NCBI GenBank assembly: GCA_037446395.1
Contig: JBBIIP010000014.1
Coordinates: 1 to 64,000, forward strand
Length of the DNA stretch: 64,000 nucleotides
Direction: 5' to 3'
Origin: JAAYJT01 sp037446395
GTDB taxonomy: Bacteria; Bacteroidota; Bacteroidia; Bacteroidales; JAAYJT01
The number at the start of each line of letters is the position of its first letter. Within the stretch, counting starts at the first letter, position 1. Below the pieces are notes generated by a model, which saw only the letters and a program-made list of their open reading frames with translations, did not search any database and was not told the DNA's origin. The position numbers and the translations under genes were made by a program. This document shows, in pieces, positions 1 to 8,753 of this stretch.

Positions 1-111
1 CAAGTTACTTTTTGGCTGTTTGCGGTGCTCTTTACAACGCTTATGATTGCCGAAATCAGGATTATGACCAGGCAAATAAAACTTGGACCTAAAAATGAAG
101 GAGGAAACTAA
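1..111 (+). CDS. cydA: cytochrome bd oxidase subunit I, C-terminal end (partial)
   Basis: Frame 1 is open from the window edge to a TAA at 109-111 and encodes the last 36 residues of a protein. They form one hydrophobic segment (WLFAVLFTTLMIAEIRI) followed by a basic and polar tail. The stop lies two bases before the cydB start, the usual cydAB arrangement, so this should be the final transmembrane helix and tail of the haem-bearing subunit of the quinol oxidase. The call rests mainly on position and on the membrane-helix character, because the diagnostic haem ligands lie outside the window. Confidence 0.8.
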   Translation, partial: QVTFWLFAVLFTTLMIAEIRIMTRQIKLGPKNEGGN

Positions 112-113
112 CC

Positions 114-1271
114 ATGTTTGAAAGTCTGTCACACCTCGCATTACAACAATACTGGTGGCTTATCATTTCGGTATTAGGTGCCCTGCTCGTATTTCTGCTC
201 TTTGTTCAAGGCGGGCAAACCATGCTACGAACCCTGGGCAAATCCGCTGAAGAACAGAGCATGATCCTCAATTCGCTGGGGCGAAAATGGGAACTCACCT
301 TCACGACCCTGGTCACTTTCGGTGGTGCGTTTTTTGCCTCATTCCCACTCTTCTACTCAACCAGCTTTGGCGGGGCATATTATGTGTGGATGCTCATCTT
401 GCTGTGTTTCGTAATCCAGGCAGTGTCTTATGAGTATCGTGCAAAGCCAAACAATTTTCTTGGATCCAAAACATTCGAGGCATTTCTGTTTGTTAATGGC
501 GCAATTGGTACCATACTGCTGGGTACGGCCGTCGGAACCTTTTTCACCGGATCGGAGTTCTCGGTGGATAAGATGAACATTACAAATAAGTTTAGTGCCG
601 CCATCTCCCGCTGGGAAACACCTTTTTATGGTCTTGAGGCCGTGCTCAACTATAAAAATGTATTGCTTGGCCTTTCGGTTTTCTTCCTGGCACGCATCCT
701 CGGAACCATGTATCTGATGAACAATATCAACAATGAGAACATCCGGATGCAGGGCAAAAAACAGATCCTGTATAATGCAATTCCATTTCTGCTGGTGTTT
801 CTGCCTTTTGTGATTGCAACCCTTCTGAGCAAAGGATTTGCCTACGACCCTCAGACCAAGGAGGTAGCCATGCAATCCTACAAATATCTTCATAACTTGT
901 TGCAGATACCGCTGGTTGGATTAATCTTCCTGGCTGGCGTAGTTTTGGTGCTATACGGAATTATCCGAACTGTCCTTCAACCATATTATAAAGGAATATG
1001 GTACAGCGGAGTTGGAACCGTACTCACGGTGCTTGCTATGTTTCTGATTGCGGGATGGAATAATACTGCATTCTACCCCTCGACATTTAACCTGCAGCAC
1101 TCACTGACCATTGAAAATGCATCGAGCAGCAAATATACCCTGACGGTGATGAGCTATGTTTCGCTGGCAGTTCCGTTTGTGATTGCCTACATATACTATG
1201 CGTGGAAATCAATAGACAAGAAAAAGATTGATGCCAGCGACCTGCAGGACAAGGATCAACATGTGTATTAA
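114..1271 (+). CDS. cydB: cytochrome bd ubiquinol oxidase subunit II
   Basis: A 385-residue polytopic inner-membrane protein with about eight to nine hydrophobic segments, which is the usual CydB size and topology. With CydA it forms the cytochrome bd quinol oxidase, which reduces O2 to water at low oxygen and protects microaerobic or anaerobic Bacteroidota. The N-terminus runs into a first helix (LIISVLGALLVFLLFVQGGQ) typical of the family. The start follows the cydA stop by two bases, and a GGAGG sequence lies upstream inside the cydA end, so the two are translated as a unit. A small membrane ORF follows 11 bases after the stop and may belong to the same complex. Confidence 0.93.
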   Translation: MFESLSHLALQQYWWLIISVLGALLVFLLFVQGGQTMLRTLGKSAEEQSMILNSLGRKWELTFTTLVTFGGAFFASFPLFYSTSFGGAYYVWMLILLCFVIQAVSYEYRAKPNNFLGSKTFEAFLFVNGAIGTILLGTAVGTFFTGSEFSVDKMNITNKFSAAISRWETPFYGLEAVLNYKNVLLGLSVFFLARILGTMYLMNNINNENIRMQGKKQILYNAIPFLLVFLPFVIATLLSKGFAYDPQTKEVAMQSYKYLHNLLQIPLVGLIFLAGVVLVLYGIIRTVLQPYYKGIWYSGVGTVLTVLAMFLIAGWNNTAFYPSTFNLQHSLTIENASSSKYTLTVMSYVSLAVPFVIAYIYYAWKSIDKKKIDASDLQDKDQHVY

Positions 1272-1282
1272 AAACTGAAAAC

Positions 1283-1429
1283 ATGAAACATATCGAACAG
1301 ATTTTATGGTTGCTAAGCTGGCCTGTGCTCATCTATGTATCATACAGGCTGGTTTTGTTCGCGCTGCGGACTTATGAAAAAAAATTCCAGGCCACATCAG
1401 CAGATAAACAAGAAATTAAAGAAACCTGA
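1283..1429 (+). CDS. small single-helix membrane protein, possible CydX-like subunit
   Basis: A 48-residue ORF starts 11 bases after cydB and stops one base before the rsmE start, so it fits exactly between them. Residues 7-30 form one hydrophobic helix (ILWLLSWPVLIYVSYRLVLF) followed by a basic and polar tail. Position and topology resemble the small CydX/CydS-type subunits of bd oxidases, which are short single-helix proteins encoded directly after cydB, but I see no sequence signature proving homology. The tight spacing on both sides supports translation. An alternative is a membrane peptide unrelated to the oxidase, or a chance ORF. Confidence 0.55.
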   Translation: MKHIEQILWLLSWPVLIYVSYRLVLFALRTYEKKFQATSADKQEIKET

Positions 1430-1430
1430 A

Positions 1431-2156
1431 ATGCAGTTGCATTACGAGCCGGAACTGAGTTTCACCGGTTCTGAAAGCCTGCCTTTCGTACACACCCTGG
1501 GCCGTGAAGAATCATGGCATTGTGTAAAAGTGCTGAGAATGAGGGCCGGTGAAACCATTTATCTTACCAACGGAAGGGGAGAACTTTTTAGCGGTGCACT
1601 ACTTGAACCCCATGCCACAGGTTGTGTGATTAAAATTGTAGAAGCAATAACCCAAAAACCACGCAACTATCATATACACCTGGCTGTGGCAACGGTAAAA
1701 AACATGACCCGTTTTGAATGGTTCCTGGAAAAGGCTACAGAAATGGGGGTCAACGAAATTACACCACTCATCTGCGAGCACTCCGAAAAAATTTCAGTTC
1801 GCATCGAAAGGCTCAATAAAATTATTACCTCATCCATGAAGCAAAGCCTTCAGGCATTTCATCCCCGACTGAACACGCCAGTGCACTTCAAGCAATTAGT
1901 GGGTGGTCAATCAGCCACCTGCAAAGTCATTGGTTGGTGCGAAGGCCCTGATGCTCCACTTATTTCGGAGGTTGTAAAGCCCGGAACCTCAGTTTTGGCC
2001 CTCATCGGCCCGGAGGGCGATTTTAGCAAAGAAGAAATATTATTGGCTCAAAAATCAGGATTTACTCCAATAAGCCTCGGAAAAAATCGTTTAAGAACAG
2101 AAACAGCTGCACTTGCTGCTTGTTTTGCTGTCCATTTTGTGAACCGGACTATATGA
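1431..2156 (+). CDS. rsmE: 16S rRNA m3U1498 methyltransferase RsmE
   Basis: A 241-residue SPOUT-class methyltransferase that N3-methylates U1498 of 16S rRNA. The N-terminal part is the PUA-like RNA-binding domain. The C-terminal half carries the trefoil-knot signatures: TRFEWFLEKATEMGVNEI, LIGPEGDFSKEE and LGKNRLRTETAA, which bind S-adenosylmethionine. I chose the ATG at 1431 (MQLHYEPELSF) because conserved RsmE N-termini begin there. An in-frame ATG at 1335 would add 32 residues that overlap the small upstream membrane ORF. The stop of that ORF lies one base before 1431, which suggests coupled translation with the cyd transcript. Confidence 0.93.
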   Translation: MQLHYEPELSFTGSESLPFVHTLGREESWHCVKVLRMRAGETIYLTNGRGELFSGALLEPHATGCVIKIVEAITQKPRNYHIHLAVATVKNMTRFEWFLEKATEMGVNEITPLICEHSEKISVRIERLNKIITSSMKQSLQAFHPRLNTPVHFKQLVGGQSATCKVIGWCEGPDAPLISEVVKPGTSVLALIGPEGDFSKEEILLAQKSGFTPISLGKNRLRTETAALAACFAVHFVNRTI

Positions 2157-2166
2157 CTTGCTAATA

Positions 2167-2826
2167 ATGAGAAGCGCGGTATTGATCATGTTTTTTGGAA
2201 TTATCCTGACTGCCATTGGCTTTAGTCAGGCCCCGGTGCGTATTGCATTGCTCAAATACGGAGGAGGAGGCGACTGGTATGCCGATCCAACTGCATTGCC
2301 CAACCTTATTGCGTTCTGCAACGACCAACTTGGCACCAACATCCAAAAAACTCACGACATCGTTGAAGTTGGTAGCAGCGAAATTTTCAACTATCCATTT
2401 TTGCACATGACCGGCCATGGCAACGTAGAATTTACCAGCCAGGAAGCGCAAAATCTGCGAAAATACCTTAGTGCGGGTGGTTTTTTACACATTGACGACA
2501 ATTACGGAATGGATCCATACGTGAGGCCACAAATGAAAAAGGTTTTTCCGGAACTCGATTTCATCGAGTTGCCTTTCAACCACGAAATTTATAATCAGAA
2601 GTTTAAGTTTCCGTCCGGCCTTCCGAAAATTCATGAGCACGACGGAAAACCACCACAAGGTTTTGGAATGTTCTGGGAGGGCCGGTTGGTGTGTTATTAT
2701 ACTTACGAAACCGACCTGAGCGATGGTTGGGAAGACCCCCTGGTGCACAATAATTCAGCCGAAACCCGACTGAAAGCACTGCGAATGGGTGCAAACCTTT
2801 TGCAATATGTTTTTGTAAAAAAGTAG
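2167..2826 (+). CDS. DUF4159 domain protein, exported
   Basis: About 219 residues from the ATG at 2167; an in-frame TTG at 2158 would add three. The N-terminus is a signal peptide (SAVLIMFFGIILTAIGFSQA) followed by the DUF4159 pattern: RIALLKYGGGGDWYADP, a segment ending FLHMTGHGNVEFT, then LRKYLSAGGFLHIDDNYGMDPYVR. As I know the family, it resembles the class I glutamine-amidotransferase-like fold, but its biochemical role is unknown. It follows rsmE by about ten bases and probably shares its transcript. The predicted location is the periplasm. I assign no enzymatic activity. Confidence 0.85.
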   Translation: MRSAVLIMFFGIILTAIGFSQAPVRIALLKYGGGGDWYADPTALPNLIAFCNDQLGTNIQKTHDIVEVGSSEIFNYPFLHMTGHGNVEFTSQEAQNLRKYLSAGGFLHIDDNYGMDPYVRPQMKKVFPELDFIELPFNHEIYNQKFKFPSGLPKIHEHDGKPPQGFGMFWEGRLVCYYTYETDLSDGWEDPLVHNNSAETRLKALRMGANLLQYVFVKK

Positions 2827-2902
2827 ATTTGCAAAAGCGTTTGCATACGCCACATTCCAGAGTAATTATTAAGGTAATGATCACATCAAAAAAGCATTTG
2901 CC

Positions 2903-3490
2903 ATGAATTGCAAAAAAAATCACAACAGTTTATTGATATTTCTGATGCTCTTCAGTTTGAGTGCCTGTGGGCAGCCTCAGGTTTTGGTTACCTATTACAG
3001 CCGCGAAGGGCATACCAAAGCCATGGCCGAAGCAGTTGCACGCGGGGCAACCCAAATCAAAGGTACACAGGTGAAGTTGCTGCCTGTGAGCGAAGTAAAG
3101 ACAGAGGATTTGCTCAAGGCCGATGCCATTGTGGTGGGTAGCCCTGTGTATAATGCCAATGTTTCGCCCGAAATTTCGTCCTTTTTTGCGTCATGGCCTT
3201 TCGAAGGTGCCCCGCTCAAAGATAAAATTGGCGCCGCTTTTGCCACAGGTGGAGGTATCTCGGCTGGCGAGGAACTTACCCAGCTTAGCATCCTTCACAG
3301 CATGCTCATTTTTGGAATGGTGGTTGTGGGCGGACCCAATTGGGAGCAACCCTTTGGAGCATCGGCTATTACGGGCGAAAAGCCGTTCTCCTCCGAAACC
3401 AAAGGCGCTGTTGATGCAAAATTTCTTGATAAAGGCGAAGCCCTGGGCAAGAGAGTTGCCACCATTGCAAAGCGGATGAAAGAGAAATAA
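2903..3490 (+). CDS. exported flavodoxin-like (WrbA-type) lipoprotein
   Basis: A 195-residue flavodoxin-fold protein. The fold starts at about residue 26 with VLVTYYSREGHTKAMAEAVARGA, a phosphate-binding loop for FMN. It continues with ADAIVVGSPVYNANVSPEISSFF and AAFATGGGISAGEE, as in WrbA/NAD(P)H:quinone oxidoreductases. Unusually the fold is preceded by a complete lipoprotein signal peptide with lipobox LSAC (cysteine at residue 22), so the protein should be membrane-anchored outside the cytoplasm. Relatives such as WrbA are cytoplasmic. It could reduce quinones or handle flavin electrons in the cell envelope. A 77-base gap separates it from the DUF4159 gene. Confidence 0.82.
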   Translation: MNCKKNHNSLLIFLMLFSLSACGQPQVLVTYYSREGHTKAMAEAVARGATQIKGTQVKLLPVSEVKTEDLLKADAIVVGSPVYNANVSPEISSFFASWPFEGAPLKDKIGAAFATGGGISAGEELTQLSILHSMLIFGMVVVGGPNWEQPFGASAITGEKPFSSETKGAVDAKFLDKGEALGKRVATIAKRMKEK

Positions 3491-3697
3491 TCTGATTGAT
3501 TGCCAGCCTGCCTTCCCAAAACATTTCCGAAAGAAGAAATGTTTGCACCGACTTACCAGAGAAGAAGATCATCGCAATCAACGGGAGCTCAAATTCCGGC
3601 ACAGCCTACCTGATCATGTCTCACATCGCTTCGTTTCGTGGCTTTATAAGCTTATGACGATTGGAATGCAAGCATTTCAGCTTTCATTGCGCTATGG

Positions 3698-6373
3698 TCA
3701 ATGCTGAGTATTGAATGAATTAATTTGCTCTTGCAGCACTTTAATCCTGGCGATGGCATCGGCTTCTTTACGCCTTTCAACTTCAACCACTGCTGGTTTG
3801 GCGTTGGCTACAAATTTTTCGTTGTGCAGTTTCTTGTGAACCGAAGCAAGAAAACCCTGGGTGTATTCTAGTTCCTGTTGCAGTTTGGCAACCATTTCGC
3901 TGGTTTCTGCCGACTTCCCAAGGGGAATAAAAAACTCGGTTCGTCTGACCACCATGGCAATGGCTCCCGGAATTTTTTCTTCGGCATAGCCCAATTCCTT
4001 GATATTGCACAGTTTCATTACCACACTGTCGAAAGTGGGATCAGCCGGTTCATCGTTGTTCTTCTTTACGAGGAGGGTGAGTGCTTGTTTGGTGGGGATA
4101 TTATGATTCGCCCGAAGGTTACGTAAGGCAATAATCACCTCTACAGCAAAATCAAACCTGCAGATAATATCTTCGTCCTGGTTGTCGGCAGCAGGGATGG
4201 GGGATATCATGATGCTTTCGCCGGGTTGGCGTGCGGACAGGTGATGCCAGATTTCTTCGGTGATAAAAGGCATGAACGGATGTAGCAAACGCATTAGCTG
4301 ATCAAAGAAAGTGCGTGTAGCACTGATTGTTTTCGCATCAACCGGATGCCCATAAGGTGGTTTGACCATCTCGAGATACCACGAACAGAAATCATCCCAG
4401 ATGAGTTTGTAAAGAGTCATCAGTGCATCCGAAATTCGGAATTTATCAAAATGGTCTTCAAATTGCAGCATGGCTGCATTCAGCCTGGCTTCGAACCATT
4501 TCACCGAAACACGGGCATAATCTGGTTGCTCGAATGATTCGTCAGATTTCCAGCCGTTTACGAGCCGGAGAGCGTTCCAGATTTTATTGCTAAAATTTCG
4601 CCCCTGTTCGCACAACGAAACATCGAAGGGCAGGTCGTTTCCTGCGGGCGACATCAGCAACATTCCTACCCGCACACCGTCGGCTCCATATTGTTGAATC
4701 AGCTGGAGCGGCTCGGGAGAGTTACCCAGAGATTTTGACATCTTGCGCCCCAGCTTATCGCGGACAATCCCGGTATAATAAACATTCCTGAAAGGTATTT
4801 CTTTTCTGTATTCCCACCCGGCCATGATCATTCGCGCCACCCAGAAAAACATGATCTCCGGTGCAGTTACCAGGTCGTTGGTGGGGTAATAATATTTTAT
4901 GTCAGGGTTCTCTGGATTGCGAATACCATCGAATACCGATATAGGCCACAGCCACGACGAAAACCAGGTATCCACCACATCTTCGTCCTGCCTCAAGGTA
5001 TCCGGACGTACCGGAGTGCCAAATTTCATACTTGCCTGGCTTGCCGCTTCCTCAGCGGTTTTTGCAACAAAAAATTCCCCATCGGGCATATACCAGGCAG
5101 GAATGCGTTGTCCCCACCACAACTGGCGGGAAATACACCAGTCCTTCACATTCTCCATCCAGTGGCGGTAAGTATTTTTAAACTTTGCCGGATGGAACCT
5201 GATCGTATCGTTCATCACCAATTCAAGGGCAGGCTTGGCCATGGCCTGCATATCGCAAAACCATTGAACCGATAGCTTTGGCTCGATCACTGCATCGGTG
5301 CGCTCGGAGTATCCGACCTTATTTACATAATCTTCGGTCTTGATTAGATTTCCTGCTATTTCCAACTCCTGCAGAATCGTTTCCCGAACTTCGAAACGAT
5401 CTTCTCCGATATGAATTTCTGCATTCTCGTTGAGCGTTCCGTCAGGATTGAAGATGTCAACCGATGGAAGTTTATGTTTTTGACCGATATAATAGTCGTT
5501 GATGTCGTGTGCAGGGGTGATTTTCAGGGCACCCGTTCCGAATTCACGGTCAACGTATTCGTCGCAGATTACAGGAACAGGCCTGTTTATCAATGGTACG
5601 AGAACTGTTGTGCCAACAAGATTTTTGAAACGGTCATCCGCCGGATGTACACACACAGCCGTGTCGCCGAGAATGGTTTCGGGACGGGTGGTGGCAATGG
5701 TTATCCAGCCTGCACCACTGTCGAGATCATCATGGGTGGCATCCTGCACCCGGTAGCGGATATAATAGAGCTTCGACTGAACCTCCTTGTAATTTACTTC
5801 CTCATCCGAAACAGCAGTAAGCGCACGCGGGTCCCAGTTGACCATCCGCACACCGCGATAGATATATCCCTTTTGATAAAGATCAATAAAAACATCAATC
5901 ACCGATTCATACAGGTGTTCATCCATCGTGAAGCAGGTCCTTTCCCAATCGCATGAGGCGCCAAGTTTCTTCAGTTGTTCCAAAATAATGCCCCCATGTT
6001 TCTCTCTCCAGTCCCATGCATGTTTCATGAACTCCTCGCGGGTGAGGTCGGTTTTTTCAATTCCTTGCGACTTGAGCAACGCCACTACTTTGGCTTCGGT
6101 TGCAATGCTGGCATGATCGGTGCCGGGCAGCCACAAGGCATTAAAGCCTTGCATACGTGCACGCCTGACGAGGATATCCTGTATCGTATTGTTGAGCATG
6201 TGGCCCATATGCAGAACACCGGTAACATTGGGCGGCGGAATCACGATGGTGTATGGAATGCGTTCATCGGGGGTTGAGCGGAAAAAACCTTGCTCCATCC
6301 AGTAGTCATACCAGCGTTGTTCGGTTTTGTCGGGTTCGTAACGGCTTGGTATATCGCTGTGCTTGTTCGTCAT
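3698..6373 (-). CDS. valS: valyl-tRNA synthetase
   Basis: An 891-residue class I aminoacyl-tRNA synthetase that charges tRNA-Val. Visible signatures are the HIGH-type motif in PPPNVTGVLHMGHM near residue 50 and the KMSKS loop in GRKMSKSLGNSPEP. Between them are the editing (CP1) domain with TTRPETILGDTAV and the WGQRIPAW motif. The C-terminal end holds the coiled-coil tRNA-binding arm rich in KLQQELEYTQ-type heptads. The open frame extends to 6454, but the chosen start (ATG at 6373, MTNKHSDIPSRYEP) matches the family N-terminus; the extra 27 codons lie in the divergent promoter region shared with the M48 protease gene. Confidence 0.96.
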   Translation of the reverse strand: MTNKHSDIPSRYEPDKTEQRWYDYWMEQGFFRSTPDERIPYTIVIPPPNVTGVLHMGHMLNNTIQDILVRRARMQGFNALWLPGTDHASIATEAKVVALLKSQGIEKTDLTREEFMKHAWDWREKHGGIILEQLKKLGASCDWERTCFTMDEHLYESVIDVFIDLYQKGYIYRGVRMVNWDPRALTAVSDEEVNYKEVQSKLYYIRYRVQDATHDDLDSGAGWITIATTRPETILGDTAVCVHPADDRFKNLVGTTVLVPLINRPVPVICDEYVDREFGTGALKITPAHDINDYYIGQKHKLPSVDIFNPDGTLNENAEIHIGEDRFEVRETILQELEIAGNLIKTEDYVNKVGYSERTDAVIEPKLSVQWFCDMQAMAKPALELVMNDTIRFHPAKFKNTYRHWMENVKDWCISRQLWWGQRIPAWYMPDGEFFVAKTAEEAASQASMKFGTPVRPDTLRQDEDVVDTWFSSWLWPISVFDGIRNPENPDIKYYYPTNDLVTAPEIMFFWVARMIMAGWEYRKEIPFRNVYYTGIVRDKLGRKMSKSLGNSPEPLQLIQQYGADGVRVGMLLMSPAGNDLPFDVSLCEQGRNFSNKIWNALRLVNGWKSDESFEQPDYARVSVKWFEARLNAAMLQFEDHFDKFRISDALMTLYKLIWDDFCSWYLEMVKPPYGHPVDAKTISATRTFFDQLMRLLHPFMPFITEEIWHHLSARQPGESIMISPIPAADNQDEDIICRFDFAVEVIIALRNLRANHNIPTKQALTLLVKKNNDEPADPTFDSVVMKLCNIKELGYAEEKIPGAIAMVVRRTEFFIPLGKSAETSEMVAKLQQELEYTQGFLASVHKKLHNEKFVANAKPAVVEVERRKEADAIARIKVLQEQINSFNTQH

Positions 6374-6475
6374 TGACTTGCAGAGGTTAATTTTTGAAGT
6401 GCGCAAAATTAGTAAATTTGACGCTCGCTTTATTGCTTTGCAACACATCGGCATTTTTAAAATTAAATCAGTTTC

Positions 6476-7723
6476 ATGAACCCGGCCACACTTTTCTATA
6501 TTATCGTTACCATTTTGACGCTCAGCTACTTATTCGGACTGCTGCTCGATTATCTTAACTATCGGTACCGCAAAACCGCTTTGCCACCCGAACTTCAGGG
6601 TATTTATGATGAAGAGCAATACAAACGGCAACAGGACTATAAAAAAGCAAATTCCCGCTTTGGTTTTATCTCAGGCTTTTTTAGTTTTACCGTAATGATG
6701 ATTTTCCTGCTGGCAGGAGGGTTCCCCTGGCTCGATGGATTATTGCGCAGCATCACTGAACACCCAATTCTGTTGGCCCTACTTTTCTTCGGTTTGCTCA
6801 TGTTCGCCTCCGACCTGCTGGGCATCCCATTCGAGGTTTACCAGGTGTTTGTGATTGAAGAGCGTTTTGGATTCAATAAAACCACTCCGCTCACTTTCAT
6901 GCTCGACAAGCTGAAAGGATGGCTGCTGGCTGCAGTAATTGGAAGTGGTCTGTTTTCGCTGGTCATCTGGATTTACCAACAATCACCCGATATGTTTTGG
7001 ATTTATGCCTGGGTGGTGATTGCCGCTTTTTCGGTTTTCATGACGCTGTTCTACTCTTCACTTATCGTACCCTTGTTCAACAAGCAAACACCGCTCCAGG
7101 AAGGGGAATTGCGCCAGGCCATCGCTGATTTTGTGCAAGCTGCCGGATTCAGGTTAAAAAATATTTTTGTCATTGACGGGTCGAAGCGGAGCACCAAGGC
7201 CAATGCCTACTTCACCGGTTTGGGGCCCAAAAAAAGAATTGTGCTCTACGATACCTTGATCAACGACCTCGAAACCAATGAGATTGTGGCAGTGCTCGCC
7301 CACGAAACCGGCCACTACAAGAAGCATCACATTCGAATCAACCTCATTGCATCGCTCTTAAATGCCGGATTCACGCTCTTTATCCTTAACCTGTTCATTT
7401 CCAGCCCAATGCTTAGCGCTGCACTGAACATTCAGCAACATTCTTTTCACGTTGCGCTGGTGACTTTTGGCCTGCTCTACAGCCCCATCTCGTTTGTGAT
7501 TGGCATTTTAACCGGTATCTACTCCCGCCATGCCGAATACCAGGCCGATCGTTATGCACAACAATTCGGTTTTGCGAACCTGTTGATAGAAGCACTTAAG
7601 AAACTGACACGGAAGAATCTGATCAACCTCACCCCGCATCCGTGGTACGTATTTTTTCATTATTCGCATCCCACCCTGTATCAACGGATGATGGCACTGG
7701 CCAAAAGAAGGGAAGGCGAATGA
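6476..7723 (+). CDS. M48 family metallopeptidase (Ste24/CAAX protease type)
   Basis: A 415-residue integral membrane zinc protease with the HExxH site HETGH at residues 276-280 (zinc ligands His276 and His280, catalytic Glu277). The third ligand is expected in the later YQADRYAQQFG segment. An N-terminal membrane domain has several helices and the family sequence LPFEVYQVFVIEERFGFNKTT-like (here GIPFEVYQVFVIEERFGFN). STKANAYFTGLG is also typical of Ste24 proteins. In bacteria this group takes part in membrane-protein quality control rather than prenyl-protein processing. It is transcribed divergently from valS and converges on the patatin gene, with only seven bases between stops. Confidence 0.92.
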   Translation: MNPATLFYIIVTILTLSYLFGLLLDYLNYRYRKTALPPELQGIYDEEQYKRQQDYKKANSRFGFISGFFSFTVMMIFLLAGGFPWLDGLLRSITEHPILLALLFFGLLMFASDLLGIPFEVYQVFVIEERFGFNKTTPLTFMLDKLKGWLLAAVIGSGLFSLVIWIYQQSPDMFWIYAWVVIAAFSVFMTLFYSSLIVPLFNKQTPLQEGELRQAIADFVQAAGFRLKNIFVIDGSKRSTKANAYFTGLGPKKRIVLYDTLINDLETNEIVAVLAHETGHYKKHHIRINLIASLLNAGFTLFILNLFISSPMLSAALNIQQHSFHVALVTFGLLYSPISFVIGILTGIYSRHAEYQADRYAQQFGFANLLIEALKKLTRKNLINLTPHPWYVFFHYSHPTLYQRMMALAKRREGE

Positions 7724-7730
7724 ATAACCC

Positions 7731-8714
7731 TCAGCAGCCGGGCAATTGCATGGTGGATGCCTCAGCCACATCCTGCCCGTTTGCATAGCAATTTACTGAT
7801 TTCAGGGCTGCCTCCCGGCCAAGTTTTATCAAATCGGGGGCCTTGTGAAAATCCCATGTGCCAGCCGAGCTTTGCGGGATCGTGATCAGGATATCTGGTT
7901 TACAGATCTGAAGCGAAAGGTCTGCAATCCTGATGAGCATGATTTTCGAAACAGAATTCAGCAACGAAAGATAACCTGTGCTTGTTTGGTCGCCTTTGCT
8001 CATGAATTCAGCGATCCATTTTTTTATCATTTGAACGTTCTCTGAATTATGAAAATCCTCAAAGAAATTCGACTTGCGCGAAAGGCTGATTTTATTCACA
8101 ATTTCTTTTTCACGGTGTGTTATTTCATGTGGTGTTGCACCATATAAATTGATAACTACCAGCAGATCGCCCGGCCGGCGCATTACATGCTGCCAGGGAA
8201 TTGGATTCAGCACCCCTCCGTCAACCAGCACAGATGAATTTCTTTTTACAGGAGTGATGATGGCGGGAATCGCGATTGAAGACCGGACAGCTTGATAAAA
8301 ACTTCCGTGCCTGAAAATTATTTCCTGCTCTGAAATTATATCAGTGGCCACCGCCGTGAAAGGAATCGGAAAGTCTGCTATCTCACGGTCGGGTATGATG
8401 GACTGCATTGTCCTGAAAATCTTTTCTGCTTTCAGCAGGCCGCTGCCGCTCACCGTAAAGTCCATCAGGTTTAAAACATCCATGCGTTTGAGCGTGCAAA
8501 CCCATTTTTTGTATTTTTCAAGTTCGCCCATGGCATAAAGGCCTCCAATGAGCGAACCGATTGATGCACCTGCAACGGAGGTAATTTCAAAACCGTTTTC
8601 CCGGAGTACTTCAATCGCTCCAATTTGTGCAAGCCCACGCGCACCCCCACTCGATAGCACCAGGGCAACTTTTTTCCCCGGAAACGGCAGGTTCTTTACA
8701 GAATGATGTTTCAT
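7731..8714 (-). CDS. patatin-like phospholipase/esterase
   Basis: A 327-residue patatin-family hydrolase. The oxyanion-hole motif GGARG is at residues 23-27 and the nucleophile motif GASIG places Ser51 in the active site. A DGG motif (VDGGVLNPIP) supplies the catalytic aspartate, so the Ser-Asp dyad is complete. There is no signal peptide; the family's bacterial members act as acyl hydrolases on membrane lipids, and the single-domain form here lacks the cyclic-nucleotide or outer-membrane domains of larger relatives. It lies 39 bases downstream of hflC on the same strand and may be the last gene of the hflKC transcript. Confidence 0.9.
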   Translation of the reverse strand: MKHHSVKNLPFPGKKVALVLSSGGARGLAQIGAIEVLRENGFEITSVAGASIGSLIGGLYAMGELEKYKKWVCTLKRMDVLNLMDFTVSGSGLLKAEKIFRTMQSIIPDREIADFPIPFTAVATDIISEQEIIFRHGSFYQAVRSSIAIPAIITPVKRNSSVLVDGGVLNPIPWQHVMRRPGDLLVVINLYGATPHEITHREKEIVNKISLSRKSNFFEDFHNSENVQMIKKWIAEFMSKGDQTSTGYLSLLNSVSKIMLIRIADLSLQICKPDILITIPQSSAGTWDFHKAPDLIKLGREAALKSVNCYANGQDVAEASTMQLPGC

Positions 8715-8753
8715 GGCTGTGTTGGTAATGCCGGAGGTTTTGTGCGAAAAGCC

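Noticed and set aside
357..893. Minus-strand 178-codon open frame opposite cydB
   Set aside because: Overlaps cydB throughout and lacks recognisable domains.
5411..5956. Plus-strand 181-codon open frame opposite valS
   Set aside because: Lies entirely within the conserved editing region of valS and has no family features.
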